DNA of 64,000 nucleotides, from the NCBI GenBank assembly GCA_033060915.1, contig CM065392.1:6101001-6165000 (forward strand), given 5' to 3'. The DNA comes from Euryodendron excelsum. Lineage: Eukaryota; Streptophyta; Magnoliopsida; Ericales; Pentaphylacaceae. This document shows positions 10,910 to 22,347 of the stretch, in pieces. Within the stretch, counting starts at the first letter, position 1, and each line of letters starts with the position of its first letter. The notes below the pieces were generated by a model. The model did not search any database, was not told the origin of the DNA, and saw only the letters and a list, made by a program, of their open reading frames with translations. Made by a program: the position numbers and the translations under genes.

Positions 10910-11750
10910 GGACAAGTTTTCAGTTTGTTACGATTACGCAATATAGAGTGGTTTTTTAGAGCTTTTGGGAGGACACTTGTTATTTTTTTTGGTTCTTGAA
11001 TATGTACAATTCAATAATTCGGAGATTATGTTATAATATAAGTTTGGGAGTTTTCCTTTCCATTGCACGTTATGTCTTTAATCGTTATGGGTAACTAATC
11101 ATCAGTCTTCTTAGCGACAAACGAGAAGGCGACTAGGGTTTTCAGTAGTCACATAAGGTACTATTACATCGGGCAATTATTGTTATATTAGTTAATTCAC
11201 GAATCATCTCTTGTTTATTCTCTTATCCAAAACCTTGCTTTTGTGCTCATATTCTAATGGGTTCATGACTTACGTTACTGCATGGGAAATTGTGCTTGAA
11301 TCCCTGATATGAGTGCTATGGAATATAATGTTTCAAATGTTGAATGAAGACAACGAATCTTTATTGGGTTTAAATGCAAAATCTTCCGATTAAAAGGTAT
11401 AAGTTGTCACCTCTGAATTGAGTTCATTCAATACCTTGTGGGTTTACCGAATACTTAGTCGCTGGATTTTTTCAACCTAAGATTATCTTTACTTAGGTTT
11501 TAATATCAACTCTCTACATTGGTTTACATACAAATAACCGTTTCACACAACTCAAATCATTTTTTTTCACTTTTCTTTTTGGAGTTGTTCTTGATTTCTG
11601 TGCTTGTGCTATGTCGAACATGGGTTCTCTTCTTGGATTGGACAATAGCTGTCTTCCATGTGGATAGACCTCGGAGCTTTCGAGTAGACTACATCGAAAC
11701 CGTTCGATTGCGGTCTTTCGATCGCATATCTTGGAGCCGATCATGTAACA

Positions 11751-11999
11751 TAATTTATTAAGTCAAAATGCCAAATAATTTGGTATTTACGTAAAAAGGG
11801 ACAGACCAGCTAGTTACATATTTATTTATAATTAGTTTTCCCACACATCCAGATAAATAGTAGGTAATTTTTTAAATTAGGAGTAGTAGTACTAAACAAA
11901 TAATTTATAAGTAGAAATAATGTATTAAAATTAATCATAGTCACATATCATATAAAGTCTTAATTATCATGCCCTTAAAAACTAAAATTGGTTGCTCCT
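11751..11999. other. Short noncoding AT-rich spacer inside the CACTA element
   Basis: Nothing recognised. Confidence 0.4.
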
Positions 12000-12620
12000 T
12001 TTACCGAGGAATCTATAATTTCCTTACTAAAGACTAAGTTTTGACCACCATTAGCAAGCAAATTTATGTCTCCTCGCTAATAAAATTTTCCCGCCAAACA
12101 TAAAATTCCCACCAATTGTTTTGTGATTACTATTAGTAAGGAAGTTTTTATTTTGTCGCTATAACAGATATTGATTACTTTTTAGTAAGGAGCCTACTAA
12201 TTCCTCGCTAAAATCTTTATATTATACGTCTTGCGAGGAACAGTATGCCTTGCGAAAGATTTATACATTTAGAATCAACGATGAGCACACACTTCGACAC
12301 CAATAAGTATTGAAGTTTTTTTGCAACCAGATGCTTTTGACACTAAAATAATTTTTTCGAAACCTTTAGCGACGATCTATTCGACCCCTCGCTAATACTT
12401 TTTCCCACAATCACCATTCGTGACAAATTTTATTTTTCCTTACAAATTCACTCTCCTGTCACACATCCCGCAAAAAAAAATTTTCACCAAAGATTTTGCA
12501 ACGACTATTTGCGACAAATTTTTTTGTTTGTCACTAAATATGGTCGACTTTCGCGACGAATCATGGTTTTCTATGCTAAAAAGGTACATTTACCTTCAAA
12601 CTTGATTCCCTCACCAATAC
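12000..12620. repeat. Right subterminal repeats of the CACTA element
   Basis: Repeated variants of ttcctcgctaa, gcgaggaa and tagcgacga fill the last 600 bp before the terminal repeat, mirroring the left end. Confidence 0.65.
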
Positions 12621-12652
12621 TTTCCTCGCTAAAAGACCAATTTCTTGTAGTG
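12621..12652 (-). repeat. Right terminal inverted repeat of the CACTA element
   Basis: The reverse complement begins CACTACAAGAAATTGG and continues TCTTTTAGCGAGGAAA, pairing with 2504-2535 at 30 of 32 positions. CTC follows at 12653-12655. Confidence 0.8.
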
Positions 12653-12655
12653 CTC

Positions 12656-14409
12656 AAAGATGACTCGATGCTGCAACAGTGCCATTGGTAGCCCAAAGGA
12701 TTAAAATAAAAATAAAGGAGATTGATGGAAGCATAATCAGGATTGGTTATTAAACTTCCCATCTGATGACATTAGAAAAGTTAAAGGAGCCAATTCAAAC
12801 GTATATTGTGCTTTGACAGCAGTCAAATATCATACAACACCTATTTTGACGATGTTTTCTTTTTTTTTTTTTTTTTTGTAGTGAAAATTTTTCTTCATGT
12901 ATCTTGGTTCTCCTAGTTATACAATGAATAATTTAACGAACCCACAAACATTGAACAGAGTTTATAGCAAAACCTAGGAAATAATGTCTATCAAGCCATA
13001 ATACTCGGAAGTAAAATAAGATCAACAGAGAGCTACATCAAAGATGGCAGATTTGATGAGATAAAAATGGGACTTACGAATACAAAGATACTACTAATTA
13101 GGGGGCCTGAAGAAGAAGAATATAGTACATAGAAGTACAAACAAAAAAATAAATGTAGATAGAGACGAATTTGCAAAATGTTCTGCCGCAAGAGAACTGA
13201 GTGACCGAAGTAAGCTTGAAAACAACAGATCTAGATGTGCTCTACAGATGACGATGAGAGGTCATTGATTCAATGGTGACTATGATGTTTAGAATGGGAA
13301 AAATGAGAGATTTTGCTTGAGAGGCAGAGCTAGGGCAATTGGAAAAGAGAGTGAAACAGAATAAGTTGAAAGGGGCATTCTTGTTGGAATCGGGTGTTTC
13401 AAAATTTTTTTTGGCAAACAATTTGAAACTTTCAAATTTTGAACTGAAGTCTAACCAGTGTTTACGACGTTAACGTTGTTTGCATCCTTGTTGGCAAGAT
13501 CAAGTAAAATCTGATGTGTCAACTACTTACCAAGTGTACAACACGGCGCGATATTATTGGTTGATTATACCACGTTAGCAAAGTGACGTGGCATAACCGT
13601 TACACGAAATATTTTCTCTACTAGGAGAGCCTCTATATGTAAACAAAAGAAGAATTTTGAATAAGGAATAAAAAAGAGAAAACTGTATAAAGAGGAAACT
13701 AACATATAAAAAACTAACTAATATAGATTCTAACATATTCTATACTTTGTTCGCTTCTTGCATTAACAGAATACTTAATGAGATTTTTTTTTTTTTTAGT
13801 ATATTAGAGAGCCAAATTGTTATGTGAGAGAGAGGTGTGAGTGAAACCTGTGGGGATGTCATTCACCCTTGCCGCTTCTCAGTTCTCATTATTGTTGCTA
13901 AATGCATGCACTGAGTATGGAATGCTTAGTTTACAAGAAAGAAAAAAAGGATAGAACCTAATTTGTTACATGACATGCTGCATTCCGTACTTGTCGACCA
14001 AGTAAAGTATGGAAGGTTTTCTTTATGTTTTTCTTCTCTTGAAATTTATTCTACTTTTATTGTTTTTCTTATTCTTTTGTGTTAATTATATGAAGACCTT
14101 TTCAACTATAACTCATTATCACCTTATCTCCTCTAACTAAAAAAGTGACGAGTCAATCCCTCAAGTATGTAAATGTATTATTAGCTCGCTCCCTTTCGTT
14201 AAACAATTGTCAAAAGTACTAACAGCAAGAGTCATGTGTTTTGCACATGACCAATAAATCATACTTTTTAGACAAAAATGCCCTTCCACTTAGAAAAAGA
14301 ATTTCTTTGAAGAAAATGCTATATAAATTTTTTGTTCTCGCTCTCACACTTTAATTATGTGGGCAATGAACTCTGCTGAAGGCGGCCAGCCAACTCATCC
14401 GTGATATAC
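12656..14409. other. Noncoding AT-rich DNA
   Basis: No supported gene or paired repeat. Several poly-T and poly-A runs occur (12857-12877, 13787-13798). Confidence 0.45.
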
Positions 14410-14417
14410 ACCATATG

Positions 14418-15002
14418 CAGTGGAGGAGCCACATAGAGCCTAGAGGAGGCGAGTGCCTCCCTCAAATTTTTTAAAATTCTACTTTTGGCCACAACTTTAA
14501 AATTTCTTTCAATTTGTCCCCTCTAAATATTTATAATTGCCCTCTAAATTTTTTAAAACTCTATTTTGATCTACAATTTTAAAAATGTCTCTCAATTTGT
14601 ACCATCTGAGAATTTATGAATATCCCCCTTAAACACTTAATTTGCTTCAAAAATTCTTTTATATTTTATATTTATATAAATATATATATATATATATATC
14701 AACTTCTATACATCTATAGCTATATGAAAGTCAAATGCCCGATTACAAGAAAAAGAAATATTTTACTCTTACAAAAAAAATTGTGGAAAACTCTACAAGA
14801 ATAATATAGCAATGACAATTTTATAATTATGAGCTAAATGATGAGTATTTTGGTTTGAAATAAAAATGTCATGTACAACCACATCATTCTATAAAAATTT
14901 TGTACAAAAATTCTAGTTGTATAGCGTTATATTTAAAAAAATAAATTTGGAATTGTGGTTAATTGTTGCTCCATCTCGATGAATTTTTTGACTCCGCTAC
15001 TA
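14418..15002. mobile_element. hAT-type MITE, copy 1
   Basis: It begins CAGTGGAGGAGCCAC and ends ctccgctacta, whose complement (tagtagcggag) matches the CAGTGGCGGAGC terminus of copies 2 and 3 imperfectly. The flanks accatatg (14410-14417) and actatatg (15003-15010) agree at 7 of 8 positions, consistent with an 8-bp hAT target duplication. The interior is AT-rich, contains an (AT)n run near 14685 and encodes nothing recognisable. It is the same family and orientation as 16655-17224. Confidence 0.75.
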
Positions 15003-15010
15003 ACTATATG

Positions 15011-15819
15011 TCATGGATCAACACCACAGGTTTTCATGTTAGTGGAGTAAGAAACGCACTACAAATTTTCCGTAAGCCCAACAATATCGACGTGTAAAAA
15101 ACTAGTTCTCTTTCAGGAATGGTGTCGAACAATTTATGAGCTTCATCAGGAAGTTGAGTTTTGATGTTGAGTTTTGATGGAGAAAGAGAGAAGAATGGAA
15201 GCCCAGGACAAAAAAGGTGGCCAGAGATTGCTCGTTAATGAGGTGGTGGGAAGCATGAATTGATCTTCCATGTCAGTAGGCTTTTCATGGAGGAATTCAT
15301 TCTCTCTTATTTCAAGGTGCAATTCATTGTTTCTCATAAAGGATAACAATGCCTTTTTTTTTTTATTCCTTCTTATACGTGGTGTGTGTATATATATAAA
15401 AGACAAGAAATTTTCCTACTATGTGTACTTGGTAGTATATCATTTGACCATGTATTTATATATTTTTTTTTATTTCAATATCTTTTATAGATATGACAAC
15501 CCGTGAATTGTGTCTAAAATATAGCAACTCCATGAATGGTGTCTAAAATTTAGAAAAAGTTTAAAAAGATTAATAATATAATTTTAATACATGATAACAT
15601 GATATGTTGTCGTGTATACATGGTAAAAGGAGTTCTTCTAACTTAAGTTGGAGAAATCCATATACATATATATATATATATATTATGTATACTGAATTTG
15701 GATATTTGCAATGGTTAGGTGATGAAGGTTTTGAATCTTTTGATTTTCGAATATTGATTGTTAGCAGGAAAAACAGGACTGTATCCACTTTGAATAGTGC
15801 CGACTGATTATACCCCTTG

Positions 15820-15856
<37 letters not shown>

Positions 15857-15857
15857 G

Positions 15858-15902
<45 letters not shown>

Positions 15903-16545
15903 ATTGCCGGACTAAATGCTTCCCTTTTACTAGATTAGAGCCAAGTTTGAAATTACACACTGGTTGATCAATCTTTTTTTTTTTATTATTATTTGATCTT
16001 CAAGGTCAATAATGTAAATGTGCTTTTGCCGTGAACAGTGTTTACAAAATTTTGAATAGTCATAGTTTCAAAGGTTAAAATGTTTACTTTTTTTAATTGA
16101 ATGGATAGAGTGATATTAAGTAATAATTGAAGGGGTATTCTTGTAATTATTCCTATGCATTTTCTCTCTGACCCTCTCCCTTTGATATGTCTCTCATTGA
16201 CTCTCTATCTATATCTTTCCATCATTTTTGTGATTAAGACGCTAGTTTTCTATTATATAATGGGTTCTCTTCTCATAATCTATCAACTTTTTTTCTGCTC
16301 CCATTTAAAGATGTCGAAAAAGCAAGAGGTTTGATTTTAATATTATTCTCTGCAGTCTGCACACATACGCATCTTCTTCAGTTGACACGATATGAGTGAA
16401 GCCGCTCACAAAGAAGCTTTCAATAAGTAAGCTTTTTGTCTTTATATATATATTCAAGTCGTATATGTGTGGGTCTGAAATTTTTGTTCTACGTTCACCA
16501 CAGCTATTTTGGTCTTTTAAACAACTTATATTTTGAGATACTCAA
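15011..16545. other. Noncoding DNA with microsatellites
   Basis: No gene supported. It contains (AT)n tracts around 15661-15681 and 15821-15856 and a (GA)n tract at 15860-15899. A short frame MSEAAHKEAFNK followed by a GTAAGC donor-like site lies near 16391-16430 but is too small to call a gene. Confidence 0.45.
15821..15899. repeat. Compound microsatellite (AT)n-(GA)n
   Basis: Alternating AT up to about 15856, then an uninterrupted GA run to 15899. Confidence 0.9.
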
Positions 16546-16654
16546 TATATTAAAATAGAGACTTCTCATGGCAAAGAAAACGTGATTTTGAGAGTGATGA
16601 ATCTGAATGTATGGGCTAAATCCTGTGCTAGAGCCTCTCTAGGTCCTGTATGAC
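16546..16654. repeat. Segmental duplicate A, 5' flank of the DC1 pseudogene
   Basis: The text from gagacttctcatggcaaagaaaacgtg to tctaggtcctgtatgac matches 36655-36745 ahead of DC1 copy B. The homology resumes after the MITE at 17225 (tgcatgacattacaac...gagatagcatggg). Confidence 0.7.
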
Positions 16655-17224
16655 CAGTGGCGGAGCCCCATAGAGTCGAGAGAGGGCAAGTGTCGGCCTC
16701 AAATTTTCTAAAATTTTACTTTTATCCACAACTTCAAAATTTCTTTCAATTTGTCCCATCTAAATATTTATAATTGCCCTTTAAATTTTTTAAAACTCTA
16801 CTTTGATCTACAATTTTAAAAATGTCTCTCAATTTGCCCCATTTGAAAATTTATGAATATCCCCCTTAAACACTTAATTTGCTTAAAAAATGCTTTTATA
16901 TATTATATATATCAACTTCTATACATCTATAGCTATATGAAAGTCAAATGCCCGATTATAAAAAAAAAAAAAAAAATATTTTATTCTTACAAAAAAAATT
17001 GTGGAAAACTCCACAAGAATAATATAGCAGTGGGAATTTTAAAATTATAAGCTAAATGATGAGTATTCTCGTTTGAAATAAAAAGGTCATGTACATCCAC
17101 ATTATTCTATGAAAATTTTGTACAAAAATTCTAGTTGTCTAGCATTTTATTTATAAAAAAAAAAAAATTGGAATTGTGGTTAATTGTTGCCCCCTCTTGG
17201 ATGAATTTTCTGGCTCTGTCACTG
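16655..17224. mobile_element. hAT-type MITE, copy 2
   Basis: It begins CAGTGGCGGAGCCCC and ends ggctctgtcactg. The flanks tgtatgac (16647-16654) and tgcatgac (17225-17232) agree at 7 of 8 positions. The homologous site ahead of DC1 copy B (about 36747-36755) has a single tgcatgac with no insert, a direct empty-site confirmation. Internal sequence is closely similar to copy 1, with poly-A expansion near 16960. Confidence 0.85.
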
Positions 17225-17399
17225 TGCATGACATTACAACTTTGTTATTCTATTACTTCGGAGATAGCATGGGTTTCCTAATGCACGTTCAATTTTCATT
17301 TTAATTTATCTATGTAGTGGTAGTCTTAATTTGGAGGTAACTGTCAAGTAAGATCAGTTTGAGGAGAAGATAATGCTATACAAACAGAAAATTCATATA

Positions 17400-18295
17400 A
17401 AAATTTATCATTGTCTAGCATGCTTCTATTTTGTTCATGTGAATTGCTCAAAAAAGACAAAGAAGCCTTTCATGTTGACCTTAACTTTGATCTTTTTACA
17501 GAAAAAAAAAATTCTTGGCAATTTTTTTTTTTCGTCTCCGTCAATTAACTTATGTTCTATTGTTATTTTTGTGGATTTAGGGAAAGGAAAGCTGCGATCA
17601 AGGTCGAGAATCTCGACGAGGATAATATGGTCCACTTACCGGTGCCTAACGAATCATTCAATCTAATTGCCCAATTTGCGACGCAAATCAACCTCAAATA
17701 CAAGAAGAGAGACGAAGAAGAAGATAAGCTCAACCACTATACTGATAACCATCCATTTACCATTTTTAATGCGCATAGTGATCATGACAATTTTTGCTCT
17801 GGTAGCGACTTGTCTACTGCCTTGAATGGGCAGAAGCAGCAAAATGACAAAATATGTGATGCTTGTGTGTGACCCATCAACTCAAGTACTACTCCATTTT
17901 ACAATTGTAGTGATTTATTTCTCCACAAATGGTGTGCTGAACTACCAAGTGAGCTACAACACCCGTGTCGCCCACACTCGCTCAAAATGCACCCTGAACC
18001 TACTAGACCTTTCTTCTGCAGTGGCTGTCGGCGTTATTGTCACGGATTTTCTTTTGAATGCTAGAGAAGTGCAAGAGTTAATAGAATTGATGTATATTGT
18101 GCTTCCCTGCCAAGCTCCATCGTGCATGAAGTTCGCGAGCACCCTCTCCTCCTATGGAGGTTGTGTCGATGAAGGTTGTGTCAACTTACACCACGTAAGG
18201 TCACGCACAGATATGATGAACATGGCTTCACCCTAACTTATGCCCCTCATGTGACTGCATGCTGTCGTGAAAAAATTTATGGCCTTTAAATGTGC
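17400..18295 (+). pseudogene. DC1-domain (Cys/His-rich C1) protein pseudogene, copy A
   Basis: DC1 domains are zinc-binding Cys/His repeats found in large plant families implicated in stress signalling. This copy keeps only the end of exon 1 (YHCLACFYFVHVNCS, 17405-17450, matching YHCEGCRYPLHLNCS in copy B), an intron, and an exon 2 from about 17585. Exon 2 gives KVENLDEDNMVHLPV, then a DC1 start with NHPFTIFN, then ICDACV and TGA at 17870-17872 where copy B has glycine. Beyond the stop the same frame continues with FLHKWCAELPSELQHPC and FFCSGC. Further stops and shifts follow before HRYDEHGFTLTYAP. Most of exon 1, with three complete DC1 repeats in copy B, is missing. It is clearly not functional. 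Confidence 0.8.
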
Positions 18296-18560
18296 CTGGT
18301 GTGGCACTATATATGTTCCATCTAAGTTGAGACTCTTGTGATATGCTTTTTTGAGGTTATTGAATTGCTTCCTCATATAAATGTATCCACGTAGCAAATA
18401 CAATTGGGCTCCCATTAATTTCCTAGCACGTTGATGTTAATACGTTAGATCAAAACACACAATGCACCTAATAGCCCATTCAATATATGTGATTAAAAAC
18501 TTGAATTCCTTAGATGAGCTTCCACTGTTGAATTTTTAAAACAATTTTGAGTGGATTACA
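18296..18560. repeat. Segmental duplicate A, 3' flank, first part
   Basis: Collinear with 473-645 (duplicate C), and its beginning (attgaattgcttcctcat) with 39047 (duplicate B). The homology is interrupted at 18560 by a solo LTR and resumes at 20216. Confidence 0.75.
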
Positions 18561-19083
18561 TGTTGGAATAATATGTCATATTTGTACTTTGATAAATCAA
18601 TATAAAATAAGAAGTTCATCATAATGAAAATAAACCACGTAGAAGTTTCAAAGAGAAAGAAAACTTATCAAATCAATGGAAAGATGAGTCGAGGCACATA
18701 AATTAATCCGTTGTCCTTAAGAAACGATTTCACTCCCACATGATTGAAATCTCGGTGTGTATATGACTCTTGGTGATCGTCGTAAGAAACAATTTCGCCC
18801 CCACATGGTTAAAATCTCGGTGTATATGACTGTTGGTGATCGTCCTTCACAATACAACGACCAATCTCTTTATGGTGTGCACTTGCTAGAAAAATTTAAA
18901 CTTGGCTGATATCAAAGCTCAAGAGGAAAAATCAGATAAAACAAAATAGTATGTAAGAAAACCGAAACCATCCTCTATACCAAGTAAGACTGAAATGACT
19001 TATACATATATAGAGCCAAATTCTCCAACGGTTCATAGATGAGAGGCATAGGATGCCTTTCGCTCAAAGGTCTAAAGAAATAA

Positions 19084-19310
19084 ATGCTTTAGGTTCCGTT
19101 TAGTATAGTTTTTTTGCCAAATTTTTTTTAAACTTACAAAGAAAGTCAAAATTTTTCTAGCTTTTTTATTTTACTGTGGCTAAAGATAAGCAAAAAATTA
19201 AATACAAAAAAGTCAAAAAGTCAAAAAAATTAAACATTTTTGCTTATAAAAACTTTAAAAAATTAGACAAAAAGTCAATACCAAACTGCTTTTAGTCCCA
19301 AAGTCATTAG
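19084..19310. repeat. MITE-like repeat inside the solo LTR
   Basis: The outer sequences ggttccgtttagtatagttt and aaactgcttttagtccc are roughly inverted, and the interior is A/T-run rich like 22128-22347. The termini are weak, so this is tentative. Confidence 0.3.
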
Positions 19311-19950
19311 TAAAAGACTGAAGTGATAAATGAAGATAGCCGAATAAGAAGAATGGCGAAAAGTTAAAATCGAACCAACTCATTGATTTCCTCCTCTTCT
19401 TCTTTCTCCCCTTTCTCTCTCTTCTTTTTTCTTTTCAAAAGCAAAACTCACAATCGAGTGATCCCACCATATATATATATACACTTACGTACGTACATAC
19501 GTATAATATATATATTAGGTCTCAACTTGTATAATGTAATGCATGAAATGAGAGTTGTTCAAATCATAAATAATTAATCTAAAATTCACAATAATTAATA
19601 ATACAATAGTATCGTATTTCTAAAATGTATATATATATATATATATAATATTTTATTTGATTATAATCACCTTTTTTTAAATATTAAGTTTAGAAAGAAT
19701 CCTAACAATTTGATAGTATATATATGTATTTTATCTATCTTACAAAACTAATATGATTATATATATATATATATATATATCTTACAAAACTAATATAGAG
19801 AGTTGAACAAAATAATAAATTCAATGCTTATCTAATCAATTTTTCCTGTGACATGACATTCAGAGCATTTAGAACGCTACATAAAAGAGAAATAAAATAT
19901 AATGGTAAACACAATTTTTATATATAAAAAATACTATGGACAGTTGCAGT

Positions 19951-20056
19951 TGTCCCTTATCCACCAACTAATAACCTCCACATCAACTGAACCCCACCTA
20001 CAACATGTGGAGTCTAACTGATGTGGAGCCCATCAACTGGTGGATGAGTAACAGCC
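19951..20056. repeat. Imperfect hairpin repeat
   Basis: The arm ttatccaccaactaataacc...cacatcaactg pairs with the complement of cagtt/ctgatgtggagcccatcaactggtggatgagtaa across a short centre (acaacatgtgg). Confidence 0.5.
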
Positions 20057-20215
20057 TAGATTGTTCCGAGGCCTTCCATTTATATATATAATTAGATACA
20101 TGGGTCCCATGAATAGTATGTAACAATAATTTAATTATTCATGAATAGTATAGAATAGTGACAAAATAATAATTTTACTGTTTGTTTAATGAAAATTTTG
20201 AAGCATTTTTCAACA

Positions 20216-21127
20216 TTACAATCCGCTGACAAATTGAATATCCTAATCAAATATCTAAAAATTGTTTTCTCATTTTGGTTTTTTATGATCTTTTTAGACC
20301 TGTGAAAAACTTATCATGTGTTTGGATTAGATCTTCTCATTGATAAAAAAAAAAAAAAATTAATGAAAGTGAGGATTAACGGTGGAATATTTAATGAAGG
20401 GGATCCTAACCAATGGGAGCCGACCCCACAAAAATATTCTTAATGAAATTGAGGATTACTAATATTCTTAATGTTTCGTGGATTTATATTAATATAGCCC
20501 AAGCCAATTTATACATGTACGTGCATATATATTTCCAATTTGCTCACGGGTGATCTAGTCTACTTACCGGCCAAACTGGCCACTTTTACCTTCTTCTTTT
20601 TATTACAAATAATAATAGCAATCAAGGCAATTGAATCTTGCCATATGTCAATAATAATTACAAATTTCATATATGTACTTTTATAATCTGATTATTATTC
20701 AATTTTTGAAATCAAACTTTTTGAAGCTTGGATGACTTCTCGTCAACGATATTTTGAAGAGTGAAATTTTAAACAAATAGCTTTCTGACATGCCATACAT
20801 AAATAGATATACACTAGAGGCACAAATAAGGAGTAACTTAGTTGGAAAATTAATGAGTTGACTATGTTATGAGTGGGTAATATGTCTCAATCAAGAAATG
20901 AAAACTTGTTTACCTGAAAGAAAAAGAAATTAAATAAAAGTTATTATGTACTTTTAATTAACTTTTCAGATATATTTACTAAGCCAAAAAAACTTTTCAG
21001 ATATATTTATACGATGTGCATTGGTTTCAGCTCTCTAAATGATTTTTTTTTTTAATTTTTTAATCTCCAAAAGATGACGATCTAGGGTTGCTATAGACAA
21101 TTTTTATATGATTATAATTGAATTCTA
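20216..21127. repeat. Segmental duplicate A, 3' flank, second part
   Basis: 20221-20740 is collinear with 650-1060 of duplicate C (gacaaattgaatatc, ggattaacggtggaatattt, cccaagccaattta, ctgattattattcaat). After that the similarity becomes patchy. No gene is seen. Confidence 0.7.
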
Positions 21128-21216
21128 ATGCAATTCTTCTTTTCTATATATCAAATGCTGGCACCCCCACATTGTATCAATATTGGTCCGCAGCTATGGT
21201 CACCATACTTTAACTG

Positions 21217-21470
21217 CCTGTTCAGAACGTGGGAAGAAAAGGGAAGGGACAAGAAAGGACAAAATATTTTTCCTTCTCTGTTTAGTTTTGTAATGAAAAT
21301 TAAAAAAAAAAAATGAAAGGAAAGAAGAGAGAGACACAGAAAGTAATTTAATATTTTTTCTCTACTCCCTTCTCTTTCTCTCTTATGTAAAATCAAACAA
21401 GAGAAGGAAGAAAAGGAGGAAAATTTTTTAATTCCTTTCACTTATTTTCAAATTCCAGACAGATTGTTAG
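21217..21470. mobile_element. MITE-like insertion rich in ggaaagg and ctttcc
   Basis: The flanks tatggtcaccatactttaa (before) and aatgcattaattggggtaacatc (after) are continuous in duplicate B (39255-39295), so about 250 bp appears inserted here. The ends, ctgttcagaacgtgggaag and the complement of ttcaaattccagacag, are roughly inverted. No clear target duplication was established. Confidence 0.45.
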
Positions 21471-22127
21471 TTTCAATGCATTAATTGGGGTAACATCTCA
21501 TGCCCAAGTGTGATCGTCATTTAGGACCCATAATTTGGATTAACTATAGAATGCTGTGATTATTTGTGAATATCTACTTATTTATTTATGTTGTGTTTGA
21601 ATCAAATATTTGATGTGGAAAAATAAAGAGGGGGGGTTGGGGAGGGGTTGATGGAGAGGAAAGAGATGAAAGTTCAAATGCTTTGATCCGTTTTACAATG
21701 CAGGATGCTTCCGAGTTTTATGTGTCCTTGAGAAATAGATTGGTTGGGCTTCGCCTGATTGTTTGTGTAGCCAGCCCAAAGCCAACTGAAATCGAATGTA
21801 GACTAAGAAGTGAGCTTGAATGATGGTAGGACCGATGATCTGGCTGGTAGTTCTCAGGCGGGATAGGCGAATGAGGATCTTTTGATTTCCTTAAAAGCCA
21901 ATTGTACTATAGGAATATGTTGATTTTTTTTTTTTTTATAAAATTTATACAAAAAATCACACCACAATAATATGGTGATAGCATTTTTATAATTATGATC
22001 TATCATGATAAATGTTTTGTTTTAAAATAAAATACTTTCATTCAATCATATCATTCTGTATAAAAATTCTATAACAACTTTGTGTTTATATAACAATACT
22101 GTTTTCTATCTCTAAGACTTAAGGGCA
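21471..22127. repeat. Distal part of duplicate A flank and noncoding DNA
   Basis: Around 21680-21840 the sequence again matches duplicate C (1150-1250 and 1470-1525), for example ggttgggcttcgcctga and tgtgtagccagcc. The rest is unassigned AT-rich DNA. Confidence 0.5.
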
Positions 22128-22347
22128 TTTTGATACAGTTTTTTTCAACCTTTTTTTATTTTATTTTTTCTTTTATAAGAAAAAAAAAAAAGCTTTACTT
22201 TTTTTTAGCTTTTTTTTACTTTTAACATGATAAGATAAGAAAAGCAAAAAAAAAAGCAAAATTTTTATAAAATATTAACTTTTTTACTTATAAACAAAAA
22301 AATAAAAGCAAAAAAAAGTCAAAAAAGTCAAACTAAACGGCCTTACT
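22128..22347. mobile_element. MITE-like repeat with TTA-type flanks
   Basis: The left end ttaagggcattttgatacagtt and the right end aaactaaacggccttac are inverted matches (AGGGC/GGCC core followed by T-rich arms). TTA at both sides suggests a PIF/Harbinger (Tourist) type. The termini are degenerate. Confidence 0.4.

Larger units (their letters stand above)
10248..11750 (+). mobile_element. Gypsy LTR (Tat/Athila-like), about 1.5 kb, right copy
   Basis: It starts TGTTATTTTT directly after a run of six G (10242-10247), the expected polypurine tract to LTR junction. U3 carries the cgtcaggacg inverted pairs (10418-10852), followed by a TATA box at 10901-10909. The distal part includes gtggatagacctcggagc (about 11660), a sequence type common at the U5 end of such plant LTRs. 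The precise 3' end and a target duplication were not found, so the end coordinate is approximate. A 25-bp sequence at the LTR start also occurs 40 bp upstream (10208-10232), a tandem duplication across the junction. Confidence 0.6.
2504..12652. mobile_element. Non-autonomous or decayed CACTA (En/Spm) transposon, about 10.1 kb
   Basis: The left end begins CACTACAAGAAATT and the right end, read on the minus strand, begins with the same 14 bases. The two 32-bp termini differ at two positions only. Both ends are flanked by the trinucleotide CTC (2501-2503 and 12653-12655), matching the 3-bp target duplication of CACTA elements. Inside both ends lie many degenerate copies of a subterminal motif around tcgctaaaag and ttagcgacga, as expected of this superfamily. 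No TnpA- or TnpD-like protein is recognisable in any frame, so mobility would depend on another copy. The interior holds gypsy LTR pieces and exon-like fragments. The alternative is two unrelated CACTA ends that share CTC by chance. Confidence 0.75.
18561..20215. mobile_element. Solo LTR (or LTR-only element), 1,655 bp
   Basis: It begins TGTTGGAATAA and ends TTTTTCAACA, giving TGTTG/CAACA termini, and is flanked by ttaca on both sides (18556-18560 and 20216-20220), the 5-bp duplication of LTR integration. Duplicate C runs through the same point without it (about 644). No second LTR, primer site or coding region is present. It carries (AT)n tracts near 19627-19648 and 19758-19780 and a small hairpin at 19951-20056. 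The retrotransposon family is not identified. Confidence 0.75.

Noticed and set aside
6200..11190. A single foldback transposon with 650-bp arms
   Set aside because: The arms are internal pieces of a gypsy LTR (TATA box inside, polypurine tract only on the right), so they are opposed LTR fragments, not transposon termini.
16391..16430. Possible first exon MSEAAHKEAFNK with GTAAGC donor
   Set aside because: Only 12 codons, no partner exon and no counterpart upstream of DC1 copy B.
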